Below, in pieces: positions 22,230 to 34,055 of a DNA stretch of 64,000 bases. A program made the translations under genes and the position numbers. Within the stretch, counting starts at the first letter, position 1. Every line of letters begins with the position of its first letter. A model generated the notes under the pieces. It had not been told where the DNA came from and did no database searches. It worked only from the letters and a program-made list of their open reading frames with translations. The DNA is from Raffaelea ambrosiae (Eukaryota > Ascomycota > Sordariomycetes > Ophiostomatales > Ophiostomataceae), in contig PCDI01000003.1 of assembly GCA_002778195.1 (NCBI GenBank), positions 2,687,913 through 2,751,912 of the forward strand. Reading direction: 5' to 3'.

Positions 22230-23004
22230 TCATAGTTTTGAAAAATCCATGGGACGGCCGTGTCTCGTGATGTAGACCTCGCCAATGAGGACTATGCATC
22301 CAACTATCATCGCGATCATGATGATGGGCACGTTGACGCGATCAAACTGCAGGCTGGGAACGCGAATGTGTTTCCGGGACGCCCAGGCCATGCTGTAAAC
22401 GGCAATCCAGAAGGTACGGTCGCTGATGGGCGTGCCGTTGATTTGGTGGATCTCGACCCAGGCCTGTGTGACCCGAGAGAGCAGAATGCTGGTGCCGATG
22501 TCTATGGGGGCAAACTAGCCTCGTGTTGGGCGCATCCCTCACATTGCAGAGGGACAGAAACCCCATGCCGCCGACACTGCCTACGGTTCCCGTCTTGTTC
22601 CCCAGCGGTCCCAGCCAAAGGCAAACATGGCAACCCAGTCCTATCCGGAAGCGCACTCGATGCTTCCTCTTCACGAGACTGTCGGCATCTGGACATCTCC
22701 GAGATGGAATGCGCTGCGCAGAGGGTGCTTTTTTTTGGACCCCATCGTACACAGATTCGGCAAGCAGTGGCTGATATGAAATGCGAAGAGCACCATGTCG
22801 TCTTATATCAGGCCAGTGACTATGCGGTCGCCCCAGGACCCCGGGGTGCAGATACTTGGGTACTTCCAGATTCAACATAGTGAAAACCATGAAAGCGGCT
22901 CGGGGCCAGGACGCACTTGCTGTGACAAAAACGAGGACTGTGATGGTCGAGCGTGGGTGGTAGATGGAGCCCGTGTCGATTTCGCCCTTGTTGTAGTCGC
23001 TCAT
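22230..23004 (-). CDS. Membrane protein, exon structure unresolved, possibly a relic
   Basis: From ATG 23004 a frame reads MSDYNKGEIDTGSIYHPRS then a hydrophobic stretch (TVLVFVTASASW). It stays open to about 22342, but loses convincing character after about 22870. A clearly coding 3' part lies in another frame at about 22499-22230: IGTSILLSRVTQAWVEIH, RTFWIAVYSMAWASRKHI, and a C-terminal TM helix VPIIMIAMIVGCIVLIGEVY before the tail RHGRPMDFSKL. A 42-nt intron-like block (GTGAGG...CCCATAG) just upstream of the 3' part would not restore the phase of the long frame. I cannot assemble a complete model and do not recognise the family. It may be a multi-intron gene or a decaying one. It lies downstream of, and convergent with, the ABCC gene. 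Confidence 0.4.
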
Positions 23005-23769
23005 GTGGTCGTGTGTTGCATTTTCACAGGCCAACCAGACAAACAGAGAATGAGAACTCAAGAAAGAATGTTCCCAGTGGGACAGACAGACGTCAGCTGA
23101 ACAATGAATTCAAAAAGAAAAAAAAAAGAAAGGAAAAACGTCATAGCATAGCCACAGAAATGGCAGCAGCGGGGAGAGGGGGCGTTCCTTCCGTCCAACA
23201 AGGGCATGAAAGTCTTAGACGATAGCTTTGCTTGTGTAAGCACCAGACAAGTGCAGGACACAACTCCAATATTTACCATAACATAATTTGGAAGGAACCT
23301 GTGTTTGGATTAGAGGCCAATCAGCAAGAGACTTTGGCCGCAAGGTGTTGTGGGATTAAACTGCTGCTTATTGTGCCGCGTAGGATAGGGGAGCCTAGAA
23401 ACCTGTATATGGGTCTGTTTGCCGGAATCCTTCACCAAAATAAGAGTCATGGTGAGGGTTTGGGGGTCTACAACATCCCCGCCTCCCTGCCTAGACCTGA
23501 CTACGTCCTTGAACTGAGGGCTCACGACGAGGACTCAAGAACAGCATCGCTCACAATGAACATCGCCAAGCCTGATATCTGTCCACCGAGAATGCAAATG
23601 GAAGCATCGGGGTACAGAAAATTCGATAGAAACACCCTTGAAGAGTGTGAAGACTTCGTGCCCAAGTATAATATGGTGTTGTTCGTGGCTCGCATCGGCC
23701 AAGTCTCGCCCACGTTCCTTGTTAACATGCCAGCCTTGATTGGCTAGGCCCTGTAAGGATCAAACCCCC

Positions 23770-23797
23770 CTGCTGCCTGGTGCCCTGCTGCCTGGTG
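23770..23797. repeat. CTGCTGCCTGGTG duplicated, 15-bp period
   Basis: Two perfect 13-bp copies (23770-23782, 23785-23797) lie just upstream of the TATA box of the NACHT-ankyrin gene. Confidence 0.8.
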
Positions 23798-23820
23798 TCT
23801 GCTGCATGACCGGTCGTGCA

Positions 23821-23827
23821 TATATAA
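23821..23827 (+). promoter_or_regulatory. TATA box of the NACHT-ankyrin gene
   Basis: TATATAA lies 63-69 nt upstream of the ATG at 23890, followed by a pyrimidine-rich leader, as expected for a fungal core promoter. Confidence 0.55.
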
Positions 23828-23889
23828 GTAGTTGTCCTCGCCCAGATCACTCCAGCATTCTTCTCCTCTTCATTTTTAACGTCTGACAC

Positions 23890-26800
23890 ATGTTTCGAGC
23901 CATGTCTTCCACTTCGAGCGAGGCTGGCAGCGACGTCTCCGCCGTGGTCATCACCCACGATGACGTGAGCAACTACAATCCCGAAAACATACTTCCTCTT
24001 GAACCTGGTGCGATCCAACAAGTGCGCAGCTGGCTCGCCCCCACGGCATACGAGGCCGACTCCAGCGAATTCCAGAAGCATACCGCTGCTGCTGCCCAAG
24101 GGACCGGGGCCTGGCTCCCGGCCACCCCAGCCTACCGACAGTGGCTGACCGACCCTTCCCAGGGCCTGCTCTGGATCGTTGGCATTCCAGGCTCGGGAAA
24201 GTCTGTCTTTGCAGCGCGTCTCGCTGGCGAGCTCTCCCACCACGATGGTCACTTCACGTCGGTGCTGTACTTTTTCTTCCGCAACACCATCGACGCCAAC
24301 CGAACACCGAATGCATTGCTTCGCGACTGGCTGGCCCAGGTCCTCCAGCACAGCCCACCGCTGCAGCATCGTCTGTGGGATGCATACGTCCTAAACGGCA
24401 AGAGGAAAGTGACCAGCTTGACAAGAGACGATCTGTGGCGGGAACTAAAGGAAGCCCTGCGGGGCTTGCCCGGCAGGGTCTATTGCGTCGCCGATGCACT
24501 GGATGAAATGGACGTCGGGAACGACGACTTTTTGCAAGAGCTGGCACAGCTCGCCAGTTGGCAGCCTGGAAAAGTCAAAGTCCTGATGACCAGCAGGCCT
24601 GTGCCCGGAGTGGAAGCCCCCCTGCGAGCAGTCCAGGCGACCAAAATCCGGCTGGATGCGGCCCACGTCGATGTCGACATTGAAACATTTGTTCGGCTGG
24701 GCTTAGAGAGCCCCTCTGGGTTGTCCATGTCAGCCCACCACCAGGCACTCGTCCGAGAAGCGATTCCGGGACGTGCAAATGGCCTCTTTCTGTACGCCAA
24801 GCTGGCCATGGGCTCCTTGCTCGAGCCGGGCGCCGATACAACGAAAGTCCTCCGGGATTTGCCCAACGACCTGAACGCCATGTACACCGACCTTCTGTGC
24901 GAGCATGCACGGCGCTCCAACGTTTCTCCCGACGTCCAGCAGCTGGTCCTCCAGTGGGTGACGCATGCGGCCAGACCACTGCGTTTGATTGAGATGGCTG
25001 AGATGCTGATGGTGGTTTACCGTGACCGCGGCCTCGAAGGAAAAGACATGAGAGCTGTCAAGGGTCTTGTCCGAGCCACCTGTGGCCCTCTGCTCGAGAT
25101 TCTTCCCGACGAAACGATCAGCGTGGTCCATCACTCCCTCACCGAGTTTCTTGTCGGCGCCACGAGGAACGGCCAAGACAAGAGAGGATACCCGGTGTTC
25201 AGCTTTGGGCCGACACACCATCGTCTTGCCTTGCTTTGCATTTCCTATTTGTTGTCTGGCTGCTTGGAAGACATTGACCATCGGCGCAGCCTGGATATGA
25301 TCGACGAGACCTTTTCAGACCCAGGCTATATTCGCCATTACCATCGCAACGTCATTGCACATCAGCTGTTGCAGACCCGGAAATTGCAATACCCATTCCT
25401 GGACTATGCCGCCACAAACTGGCACCTGCATGCTCGGAGGTCGGCTGGTGGGCCTGCTCTGACCAAGCATGACCAGACCGCATTGCTGGATGCCGTAGAC
25501 AGCTTTCTTGCCGATGGAGATAAAGCAGATGCATGGGTTTTCACAACTTGGCCCACCCTGCTCAAGTCCATCCCGGAGACCACTCCGCTTCACACTGCCG
25601 CACGCCTGGGACTTTCCCAATACGTCCGGATGCTGTGCGAGGCCGGTCAGATGGAGATAGATGGCCTGGACGGGTTTGGGGCGTCTCCGCTATGGCATGC
25701 CGCGAGCAGTGGACATGCGGATGTTGTCCGCATCCTCATCGAGGCTGGCGCCGACCCGAACAAATACGACATACCCCGTGGCCTCAGACCGCTCCATCGC
25801 GCAGCGGCTATGGGTCATGCGGGCGTTGCCCGCGTTCTTCTTGAAGCAGGCGTTGATCCAATGACGCACCGGTACGGAGGGGGTCCATGCACCGGATTCA
25901 GACGCTGTGGCCTTGCAATAAGATACGGCTGCGGCACTCCTCTTTTCGTGAGTCTGCTGGCAAAGAGAGAAAAAAAAAATTATGGTGTCTGTCCCACATG
26001 CTTACTTCTGAGCAGTTTGCTTGCCAAAGTGGCCATATCTCCGTTGTTCATGCCTGCCTGGCGTTTCTCAATGATGTATATGGCGTGCATAGTGCCCTCG
26101 CCTGGGCCGCCGAGTCGGCTCCGGCAAAGGTGGTGGGGGAAATCCTACAGTATTCCGGGATCGACGTCAATACAAAGGTCGACTCGGCCACGCCTCTCTT
26201 TTATGCGTGCAAGCGCGGAGACCCAGACACGATTTTGGCCCTTCTGTCTGCGGGTGCAGACCCTCGCGTGCTCTGTATAGACAGATCTAAATACCCGAGG
26301 CTGCTCATACCAGCCAGCAGCAGGCGTGGGGACACGGCGCTTCACCAGCTCTGTGCATGCGGGAAAGTGAACAAGGAGCGATTCCCCGATGTCATGGCAC
26401 AAATGATCGCAGCTGGCGCAGATGTCCACCAGCGCCGACTAGACGGGACAACGCCGCTTCACCTGGCTATACAGAATCCGCTGGCGACGCGAATTCTGCT
26501 GGATGCAGGGGCCGATGCCAATGCAGCAGACGACCAGGGTCGGGCGCCCCTGCACGGAGAAACAGGCTATCGGGGTGTGCCATCGCCAGACGTCATTGGT
26601 CTTCTTCTCGAGCATGGACATGCAAATGTGAACCAGACAACCGCCAACGGCTACACGACGCCACTCCTCTCTATGCTACCACCAGGGCAGTATTCTGGCC
26701 ATGCCATTCGGAAACTGTTGGAGCATTCCCCCAACGGCGATGCCGTTGACAAAGAGACGGGCAATGGGGCTCTCCATATGGCCGCAAACAAGTCCAAGGA

Positions 26801-29800
26801 GCTACTTCAGCTCCTCCTTGCCGCGGGCGCCAATCCGAAACTGCGCAACAAGGAAGGCCAAACGCCACTGCATATTATGGCAAAGAGCACCTACGTGCGT
26901 CGGGGCACGATTTCCGCTCTGGTCGGTGCAGGTGCCGATGTCAATGCTCAAGACGTCCGAGGCTTCACGCCGGTTATGGAAACCGTGGCGAACACCGCTG
27001 ACTTTCCGTTCTGTACGGGGCTCAGATTGAAGGAGCTGCAGGACCTCGGTGCGGACCTTAACACACGCGACTACATGGGCAACACCCTCTTGCATGTCTG
27101 TATCCAAATTGACGACAAGAAACGAAGCGCGGTTGTTTCCTCCTTGCTTGGTTTCGGCCTGCGTCCCGACGTGGTCAATCACAGTGGACACAACCTTCTA
27201 CACCAGCTGGCACTCTCTAAGGGCACCGCTGCGGACACATTGTCGCTGTGGGAGACCTTTGTGTCCCTGGGGGTGGATGTCGACGGGCTGTCGCACGTTG
27301 GCAGGACACCACTGCACCTCCTCGCCCTGAAGGATTACAGCGCCCAACCCGATGTACGGACCTACTATGCACAGACCAACGAGTTGTTGCCACTGAAATT
27401 TGTTCTCGCCCGGACCAAAAACGTTGACCAGGAGGACCGTGACGGGTGGACGGCCTTGCATCTGGCCGTCATGCATTCGCAGGCTGCGTCCACGCTGCTC
27501 ATTGCCTCTGGTGCAGACGTATGCAAGCCAACGCCAGAGGGGCTGACGCCACTACATCTGGCCTGCATGGTGCGCCAAAGCAACGTCGTTGGTCTCCTCC
27601 TGGGTGCTCTGGCTGCCAGGCAGGAAACGGTTCCAGTGCAGGAACCGAGCCCACCCCGCACCAAGACGACAGAGACAGGGACATCGCGCTGGCGTGGCGA
27701 CCCGGAGGCGGCCCGGGCGTATCTCGACGCCGGGGACAAGACGAATAGGACTCCTTTGTTCTATGCTTGTCGCTCGGGGTCCACCGAGAGCGTCTGGCTG
27801 TTGCTAGAGGCGGGCGCCCTTGTCCATACACCCGAGGCTTCGAGGGCGATCGTGCAGGGATGTGCTGCATTTGGAGCCCACGAGGAGCTGCGGACGGCAG
27901 TGGCCCTATCCCATGGGTTGCCCACGGAGCTGAAAATACACAAAGAAATGAGCCATTGGCGGCACCGCTGCCCTTTCGCACCGAGTAAAGGTGACATAGC
28001 CCGGCTCGACGACATTTTGGACATGCTTGTGGCCAGGGATTTGGATCTGTCTGACGTCCCCAATTGCCTCCAAACCGCCATGTTCACGCCGGACGACTAC
28101 ACTGTATCCAGCCTCGTTGGCTTGCAGCAGCAACAGCAGAACCAGCAGGCCACTCGTTCTCGAGAGAGGCTCGTCGCGGAGCCGTTCTCCGCGTACAAGA
28201 CCAAGACAGATCTCACGTGTGGGAATGAGACCAGCTTGCTGTATAACCGAGACTTGCTCAGCATCCGGTTGCGGCTCGACAAAGGCGTCGACTTCGGCGA
28301 GATGAGAAATCTCGTGCGCCACGGCATGGCCAAATTGGTCCGCGAGTTCTGCCACCTGGTGAAGTCGGAGCGATGCGCCCGCACCCACCAAAGCGAAGGG
28401 TGGTGCACCGTGGGTGCGGCCTTGCTCTGGGTGGCCGTGAACCGCAGCCTACCATCCATGCCGATTCTGCGCGTCCTGGTAGAAGACGTTGGGATCGACG
28501 TGGCCCAGAGCATCACGCTCGATCGCCACGCGCAAACGACAACGGCGCTGCACCTGGCGGCTGCCGGCACGCATTGGTGGCACATGGCGTTGGCCTTGCC
28601 CTATCTTGTGGAAAAGGGTGCCGACGTCGAGGCCCGCGATGCGCGAGGCCGCACAGCACTTCACGTGGCCCTGGGAAAGCATCCGGGATATTATGGGCCG
28701 GAGTCGGCCATGGTGCTTGTTGCGTCCGGCGCCGACGTGAACGCCTTGGATGGCCAAGGACAGACCAGTCTCGGTCTCGCGGTAGCAGCCGAGCTGAAAT
28801 CCCCGTCTCGGGGAAAGACCAGTCTCGTGCGCACGCTGGTGGCCGCGGGGGCCTCGGTGACGGGGCATGCACTTTTTGTGGCCACCGACAACCAGAGCCC
28901 GGCCATGGTCGAAACGCTGCTGGAGCTGGGAGTCGACGTCAACGCACCTTTCTTCGTGAACGGTCAAAAGACAGCAATTTGGCGGCCGAGCGGGTCGCCC
29001 GGGTCGCCCAGCAACAAGGACAGGGACGTTGCCTATCCCGTCGAGCATGCCGCCGGCTGTCTGCGGCCGGACAGCGACAATGCGGAGCGGGTGGCCATCG
29101 TTGCGCTGCTGCTCAAGCATGGCGCCGATCCCTACGCAAAAGGGGCCACTCGCACCAGACGTCGACATGGCACGTCCGCATACACATCCGATGTCGTCCT
29201 GCATCGCATATTTCACCACGGCGACATCTACGCCCCGTTCTTGGCTCTTCCGTCTTTCGACCCCAACTATGCAGACGCCGCAGGCTGCACAGTTTTCCAT
29301 GCTGTGTGCCACGGCGTTCGTGACCCATGCCAAGTGTTCGTAGACGCGGAGAGCCCCGCACAGACATTTCCGTCTCCGTCGCAGTCTCTGTTCGGTCGTC
29401 TGCTCGGACTGGGAGCGGACCCCCGTATCCGCGACCATGCGGGACAATCGGCGATCCACCACCTCGTTGTGCCAAGGGCGTTAAAGGACGGTCGCTGGGC
29501 ACCTGCGTCGCTCGAGGCTCTAAAAGAGCTGCTCAGACGCTGCCCGGATCTAGTCAACCAGCAAGACAACAGTGGCAGGACCCCACTGTTGATGTTGCTG
29601 GCAAAGACGTTCAAGGGCATCTGCAGTCTCGCGGACGCGACGGACATCCTGCTGCATGCCGGGGCAGACGTGACCATCGGAGACAACAACGGGACAACTG
29701 GTCTCCACCTCCTGGCGCGGCGGCTTCCTAAGACCAAAGACCTGTTTGCGAAGCTGGTGACCGCAGGGGCAGATGCCAACGCCCGTGACGCGTGCGGCCG

Positions 29801-30347
29801 AACAGCCGCTCACGACTTCTTTAGCTACACAGACAAGAAAGACCGCCCGTTCGCCACCGCCATGTGCTTAAGACCCGGATGGAATCCTGCGCCTGTGGCA
29901 GCGGAGCAGAAACTGACTGCGGCGCTAGCGACTCTGCAAGCTGCCGGGGTCGACTTTACGGCCAAGGATAGGGATGGCCGTGGGCTGTTGCATGTGGCAG
30001 CGTCTAGGGGGTGGAGGAAATTCAAGTGGCTGCTGGAGGAGGCAGGTCTGGATCCCATGGCCGAGGACAGCCACGGAAAAACACCATTGGACGTCGCCTC
30101 TTTGTGCGAAAACAAGAAAGTCTTGGCCATTTTTGAGCCGAAGGAAATTCAAGGATCGAATTTTGGCTTCCTGGACGGTTATGGATCCGTCTATCACGAC
30201 GAGGATGACGAGGACGACGAGGACGACGAGGACGACGAGGATGACGAGGATGACGAGGATGACGAGGACGACGAGGACGACGAGGATGACGAGGACGACG
30301 AGGACGACGAGGATGACGAGGACGACGAGGATGACGAGGACGACTGA
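23890..30347 (+). CDS. NACHT-ankyrin NLR-like protein with acidic repeat tail, two exons
   Basis: Join 23890-25947 and 26016-30347, giving 2129 residues. The 68-nt intron (GTGAGT...GAGCAG) splices GTPLF to FACQSGH inside an ankyrin repeat, so the two long frames are one gene. The N-terminal segment (about 90 residues, with ENILPLEPGAIQQVRSWL and the GTGAWL motif) precedes a NACHT ATPase: P-loop GIPGSGKS (98-105) and Walker B VYCVADALDEMD (about 197-208). A helical region with VVHHSLTEFLVG follows. Ankyrin repeats start near residue 563 and fill most of the protein to about 2060, with the usual TPLHxAA and GADxN motifs. The C-terminus is a run of 16 Asp-Glu-Asp units. Fungal NACHT-ankyrin proteins are STAND-type signal sensors related to those of heterokaryon incompatibility. 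No N-terminal HET, lipase or amyloid motif is visible, so its output is unknown. Confidence 0.9.
30198..30341 (+). repeat. 16 tandem GACGAGGAY units encoding (Asp-Glu-Asp)16
   Basis: The 9-bp unit repeats 16 times without interruption, varying only at the last base (C/T, synonymous), then GAC TGA. It is a coding minisatellite forming the acidic tail of the NACHT-ankyrin protein. Confidence 0.95.
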
Positions 30348-31176
30348 TTTGCGTCTCTTTATTCGGAACGAAACGAGATTTCTCTCAAGGTAGTTCGAGA
30401 TAAAGATTGGATAGTTTCACTGGCACCCACAATGGATGTCGAGATCCACGATCTGAAAGTACAGCGGATAGATAAAATACATCAACTATGCCGTGTCGAT
30501 ACTTCTTACCCCTACTTGCGAGTGCCACGTTGGACCATCACTCTGCTTGGTAACAAGCATTACGACGAGTTTCATTCACTTGTTTGAGCACGCTAGTTAC
30601 CGCTTAGAAGACGTAGACTGTTATTTCGATCGGACGTTTGCGAGGCACACGCGGCTCCTCGTTAGGACAACAACGTATTTTGGCTGTTTCCATACACCTA
30701 CGAAATGGTGCCGCTCTGTGGTGTCGGTGACCTCAATATTCATCTTGACACTGTTTCGCAAATGGCAAGTTGAAATTTGGGTTGTGTCTGTACTACCTAC
30801 GCATCGTCTTTGTGGTGACCTGCATTGCGAGAAAAAAAACTCGGAATGAGAACAATAATGAGATTGAGAGCGATGATCAGAGCCCCAAAAATGCACATTC
30901 CCTCTGTGTCGACGACTGGTTTAACCCTTTCTCTGCCACCAAAAGAGGCATATTTAAAAGACAAGGACCGGTGCACCCTTCCTCGCAGGGGGCAGAGTTA
31001 GATTGTGATTTGGTTTCGGTATGGAAATCAAGACTGTGTCTCCAATTCTCCATGAAATCGGGCATACACATCGCTGGGGTGTCAAATTCCCTGGCAGAGT
31101 CTGGATCCATCTTTTGTATTCCTGCCCCGCAGATATGAAGCCAAAGTGGACTGCCAATTTCAACAAAACAGGAAAA
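30348..31176. other. Intergenic between NACHT-ankyrin gene and tRNA
   Basis: 830 AT-rich bases, presumably the 3' UTR of the long gene and the flank of the tRNA. No coding frame is supported. Confidence 0.5.
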
Positions 31177-31247
31177 GCGTCGGTGGTTTAGTGGTAAAAT
31201 CTGTCGTTGCCATCGACAGGCCCCGGGTTCGATTCCCGGCCGACGCA
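31177..31247 (+). tRNA. tRNA-Gly (anticodon GCC)
   Basis: A 71-nt cloverleaf with a 7-bp acceptor stem GCGTCGG/CCGACGC and discriminator A. The B box GGTTCGATTCC lies within the T arm, and the A-box region TGGTTTAGTGG in the D arm. The anticodon loop in CTGTCGTTGCCATCGACAG places GCC centrally. There is no intron. It closely matches eukaryotic tRNA-Gly(GCC). A T-rich run follows downstream, suitable for RNA polymerase III termination. Confidence 0.96.
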
Positions 31248-31472
31248 TTTCGACAAAGGAAGCCTAAGCAGCTTTCGTATCTTTTTGCCATTGTTCTTTT
31301 TGCCATTGTTCTTTTTTGATTGGTCCTCCTTGTGGTTTTTTATTTTTTATTTTTTTTTTATTTTTCAAACTTCAAAATAATATATATTTTCAAGGTGTAC
31401 AGGAAGTACAACCATGAAACACTGTCATTACTCCTAATTTCGTACCGCTTTCGCAGCCTATGACAAGAAAAA

Positions 31473-34055
31473 CTAGCATTGAATGTCGAATAAATCCGCT
31501 ACCTCGAGTTCCATGCAGTGCGCTGCCACGTTGTACGTGCCAAAGGTCTTGTCGGCTAGGAAGCTGTCAATGTACGGGTTGGCCAAGACGTTGACCTCGT
31601 CCGACAGCAGACCGGTCATTCCCAGCAATGCTGGAGCCCACTCTGGGTCGCCTGGATTCTCGGCCACCGCGGTCGCCGGCGTGTGACCAGAACCTTTGGC
31701 GGGCACAGACGGCGGGTTGGCTGGCGTCGGGGAAGCCTGGCCGTTCGCGGGAGCCATGCCACCAGAGGCCGCCACATCGACGCTCCGGGGGGCGCTGTCT
31801 TGGTCCGCAGAGCTTCGCATGGCCTGGACGCTCTTCTGGAGCCGGGTCAGCCGATCGCAGAACTCGTCCGCCGACACGTTTCCGTTGTCGCGAATGGCCC
31901 GCAGAATACTAAAGGCCGTCTTGACCGCATCCGACATGGCCGGCCGTGGGTTCATCACGGCGGAGATGATGAGCACGAGCGTCGACGAGAAGATGTAGTG
32001 GGCGTCCCAGTACCCAAAGGTGGCCAGCATGCCGTCGACATAGAGCTTGGACAGAATGCGGTTGCACGTGTAGGCCGCGCTGACACAGCTCTCGGCCAGG
32101 GCCAGCGTCATGGGCGACACGCGCGCAGGCACCAGATCGCCCAGCTGGAACTGCGTGCGGAAGAGATGCAGCAGCACGGGCCGGGTGGTCTGCAAGATGC
32201 ACTCGTTGTAGGCGAGGTGCAGGCTGGCCACGTGGCGCGGCGGCATGTCCCAGTTGAACTCGAGCCTCTTGGGCAGCGACTTGCCCCACAAGAGAAGACT
32301 GTTGAGAATGCTGTGGACGGCCTGGATCAGCGTCCCCTTGGCTTTGCGCGAAGGGAGGCTGTAGATCTCGTTCACTAAAGGAGGAAAAAAAAAGGGGGGG
32401 GCCCTGGTCAGCATGCATGGAGGAAACGGGTTGGTCTCGAGTTTTCGGGCCTTCCGTACTGATGTCTCCCGTGATCCGCGCAAGCCCAATCAGAGCACAC
32501 ATGTCTCCCGGATCGTTGAAGTTCTCGCGCTCTTGCTCGGTGAGTCCATCCATCGACGGCATCTCCACGTCGATGGCGTCGTCGCGCACGGACACGGGTT
32601 GCCCGAGCTTCGAGCAGGTCATTCGATCCAGCGTGTAGATGGACCACCAGATGCGTATTCTGTCTTCTCGCTCCAGGGGTGGCAGGTGCATGGATGCCGC
32701 AGACCGGTGCATGCCCAGACTCAAAGCATACCGCATGGCAATGCCGATGTAGTGGTAGCTGTTGCGCACGCGACCGAGGGCATTGGAGTAGTGGGCCTAC
32801 GCGATTGTTAGATTGTGCAGCCAGCCCGTGGACCAAACCACGGCCGAGATGGGGCAAAAACGGGAGAAACACTACCAAAACGAGCATGGTCTGCGCCTGC
32901 AGGGGAGTTGGGCTCTCGTAGGCGTCTTGCAGCAGGCTAACTGCTTGGAGATAGTACCGCTCGCCCGGCACATCCTCGTCGTCGCGGAGACGATTGTGGT
33001 TGGCGTAGAGTTCGCCGAGGGCCAGTAGACCGAACAAGTGGGACAGCCAGGCCGGGCTGGGCCAGGCATCGCCGTGGTAGATGCTGTCCAGTTCTGCGAG
33101 GAGAGTCGCGGCAGTGCACATGTGGTAGCCCTGGATGAACCGGGTGGTCACACGCAACATGAGCTGCGCATGGATGCGGTCGGGGAGGGGGTACTGCGTG
33201 CACGACTGCCGGTACAAGATCTTGTTCTGCACACAGACCCCGGGGCGAGAAGGGACGACTTCCCGCTTATTGACAATCTGCATCAGCCGGTCGACGAAGG
33301 CCCCACAGGCGCTTTCTCCAACAAACGGCGGCAGGTCGCTCTCGGCGACGGTGCCCTCGTCTTCACCGCTGGTGGACTCAACAGTCGGCGAGCATGTCGA
33401 CATGTCATCAAAGAGCGGATTCACCACATCGACGTCGGCGGTCCCGACAGACTCGGACGGTCTGTGCGCGCTCGGACCGGAAGGGAATTTGTCCGGGGGC
33501 ACATGCCGGCCCGTACCTGCCCGGCTAGGCCTGCCATGCGGCATATTGACCTCTATGGTCTCGACGGGCAACGTTGCCGCTGTGCTTTGGCGGGAACGGC
33601 TCTGGTCGTCCACATCCCCGTGGCCGGCGAGCCCGTGTTCTGCTTCGCCCTTGGATCGGCGGAAGCACTCTTCCAGCTCCTTGAGATAACTGGAACCGGA
33701 AACCGGGGCCGCGTTAGCGAGCACGGAAAAGGTCCTTGTCCGTCTGTCCTTCTCGACAGGGAGACCTACTGTTCGGGCACGACCACTTTCCGGTCTCTGA
33801 ACGGGTAGTGGCAGATATCCCCTTTGCCAGTCCTGGCGCAGGCCCGGCAAGGATTGCCGCCAGAGCACTTGGTCTTGAGCGAGTGGCATCGTCGGCACCT
33901 TTTGCCAGGCTCTCATTAGTCGGCCACACAGCCTTTGTTCCGGGGTAGAAGTAAACGTACGCAACCGAGTTTCGCCTCGAGCTCTTGATCGAGGCACTGT
34001 CATGACCTCGGGTAGTACCTGCCGGCTTGCAGCGTGGAGTCTTGGGGGAGTTCAT
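31473..34055 (-). CDS. Zn2Cys6 transcription factor with fungal_trans domain, five exons
   Basis: Minus-strand join 34055-33961, 33898-33770, 33689-32876, 32796-32460, 32374-31473, giving 758 residues. The four introns (62, 80, 79, 85 nt) all keep phase and show CTAAT/GCTAAC/CTAAC/CTGAC branch sites. Splicing intron 1 creates the zinc cluster from its first Cys: Cys33-x2-Cys36-x6-Cys43-x5-Cys49-x2-Cys52-x8-Cys61 (ACRRCHSLKTKC onward). Intron 2 removal joins VVVPEH to YLKELEECF, the linker/dimerisation segment. The middle region carries the fungal-specific regulatory domain, seen in SYHYIGIAMRYALSLGMHR and RIWWSIYTLDRMTCSKLGQP. The C-terminus is Pro/Ala-rich. It is a nuclear DNA-binding regulator. 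The divergent dioxygenase, 494 bp away, is a plausible target. Confidence 0.92.

Larger units (their letters stand above)
23005..23889. other. Intergenic, NACHT-ankyrin gene promoter
   Basis: 885 bases with a TATA box and a short tandem duplication near the 3' end. A 171-codon plus frame at 23232-23747 has no ATG near its start and no recognisable content. Confidence 0.5.

Noticed and set aside
23232..23747. 171-codon plus frame upstream of the NACHT-ankyrin gene
   Set aside because: Opens at TTG, has no early ATG, no recognisable content and no splice partners; could be chance in AT-richer DNA.
25887..30347. Reading the ankyrin half as a separate gene of 1486 codons
   Set aside because: Its first 40 codons are intron translation; splicing 25947 to 26016 gives a perfect ankyrin repeat across the junction.
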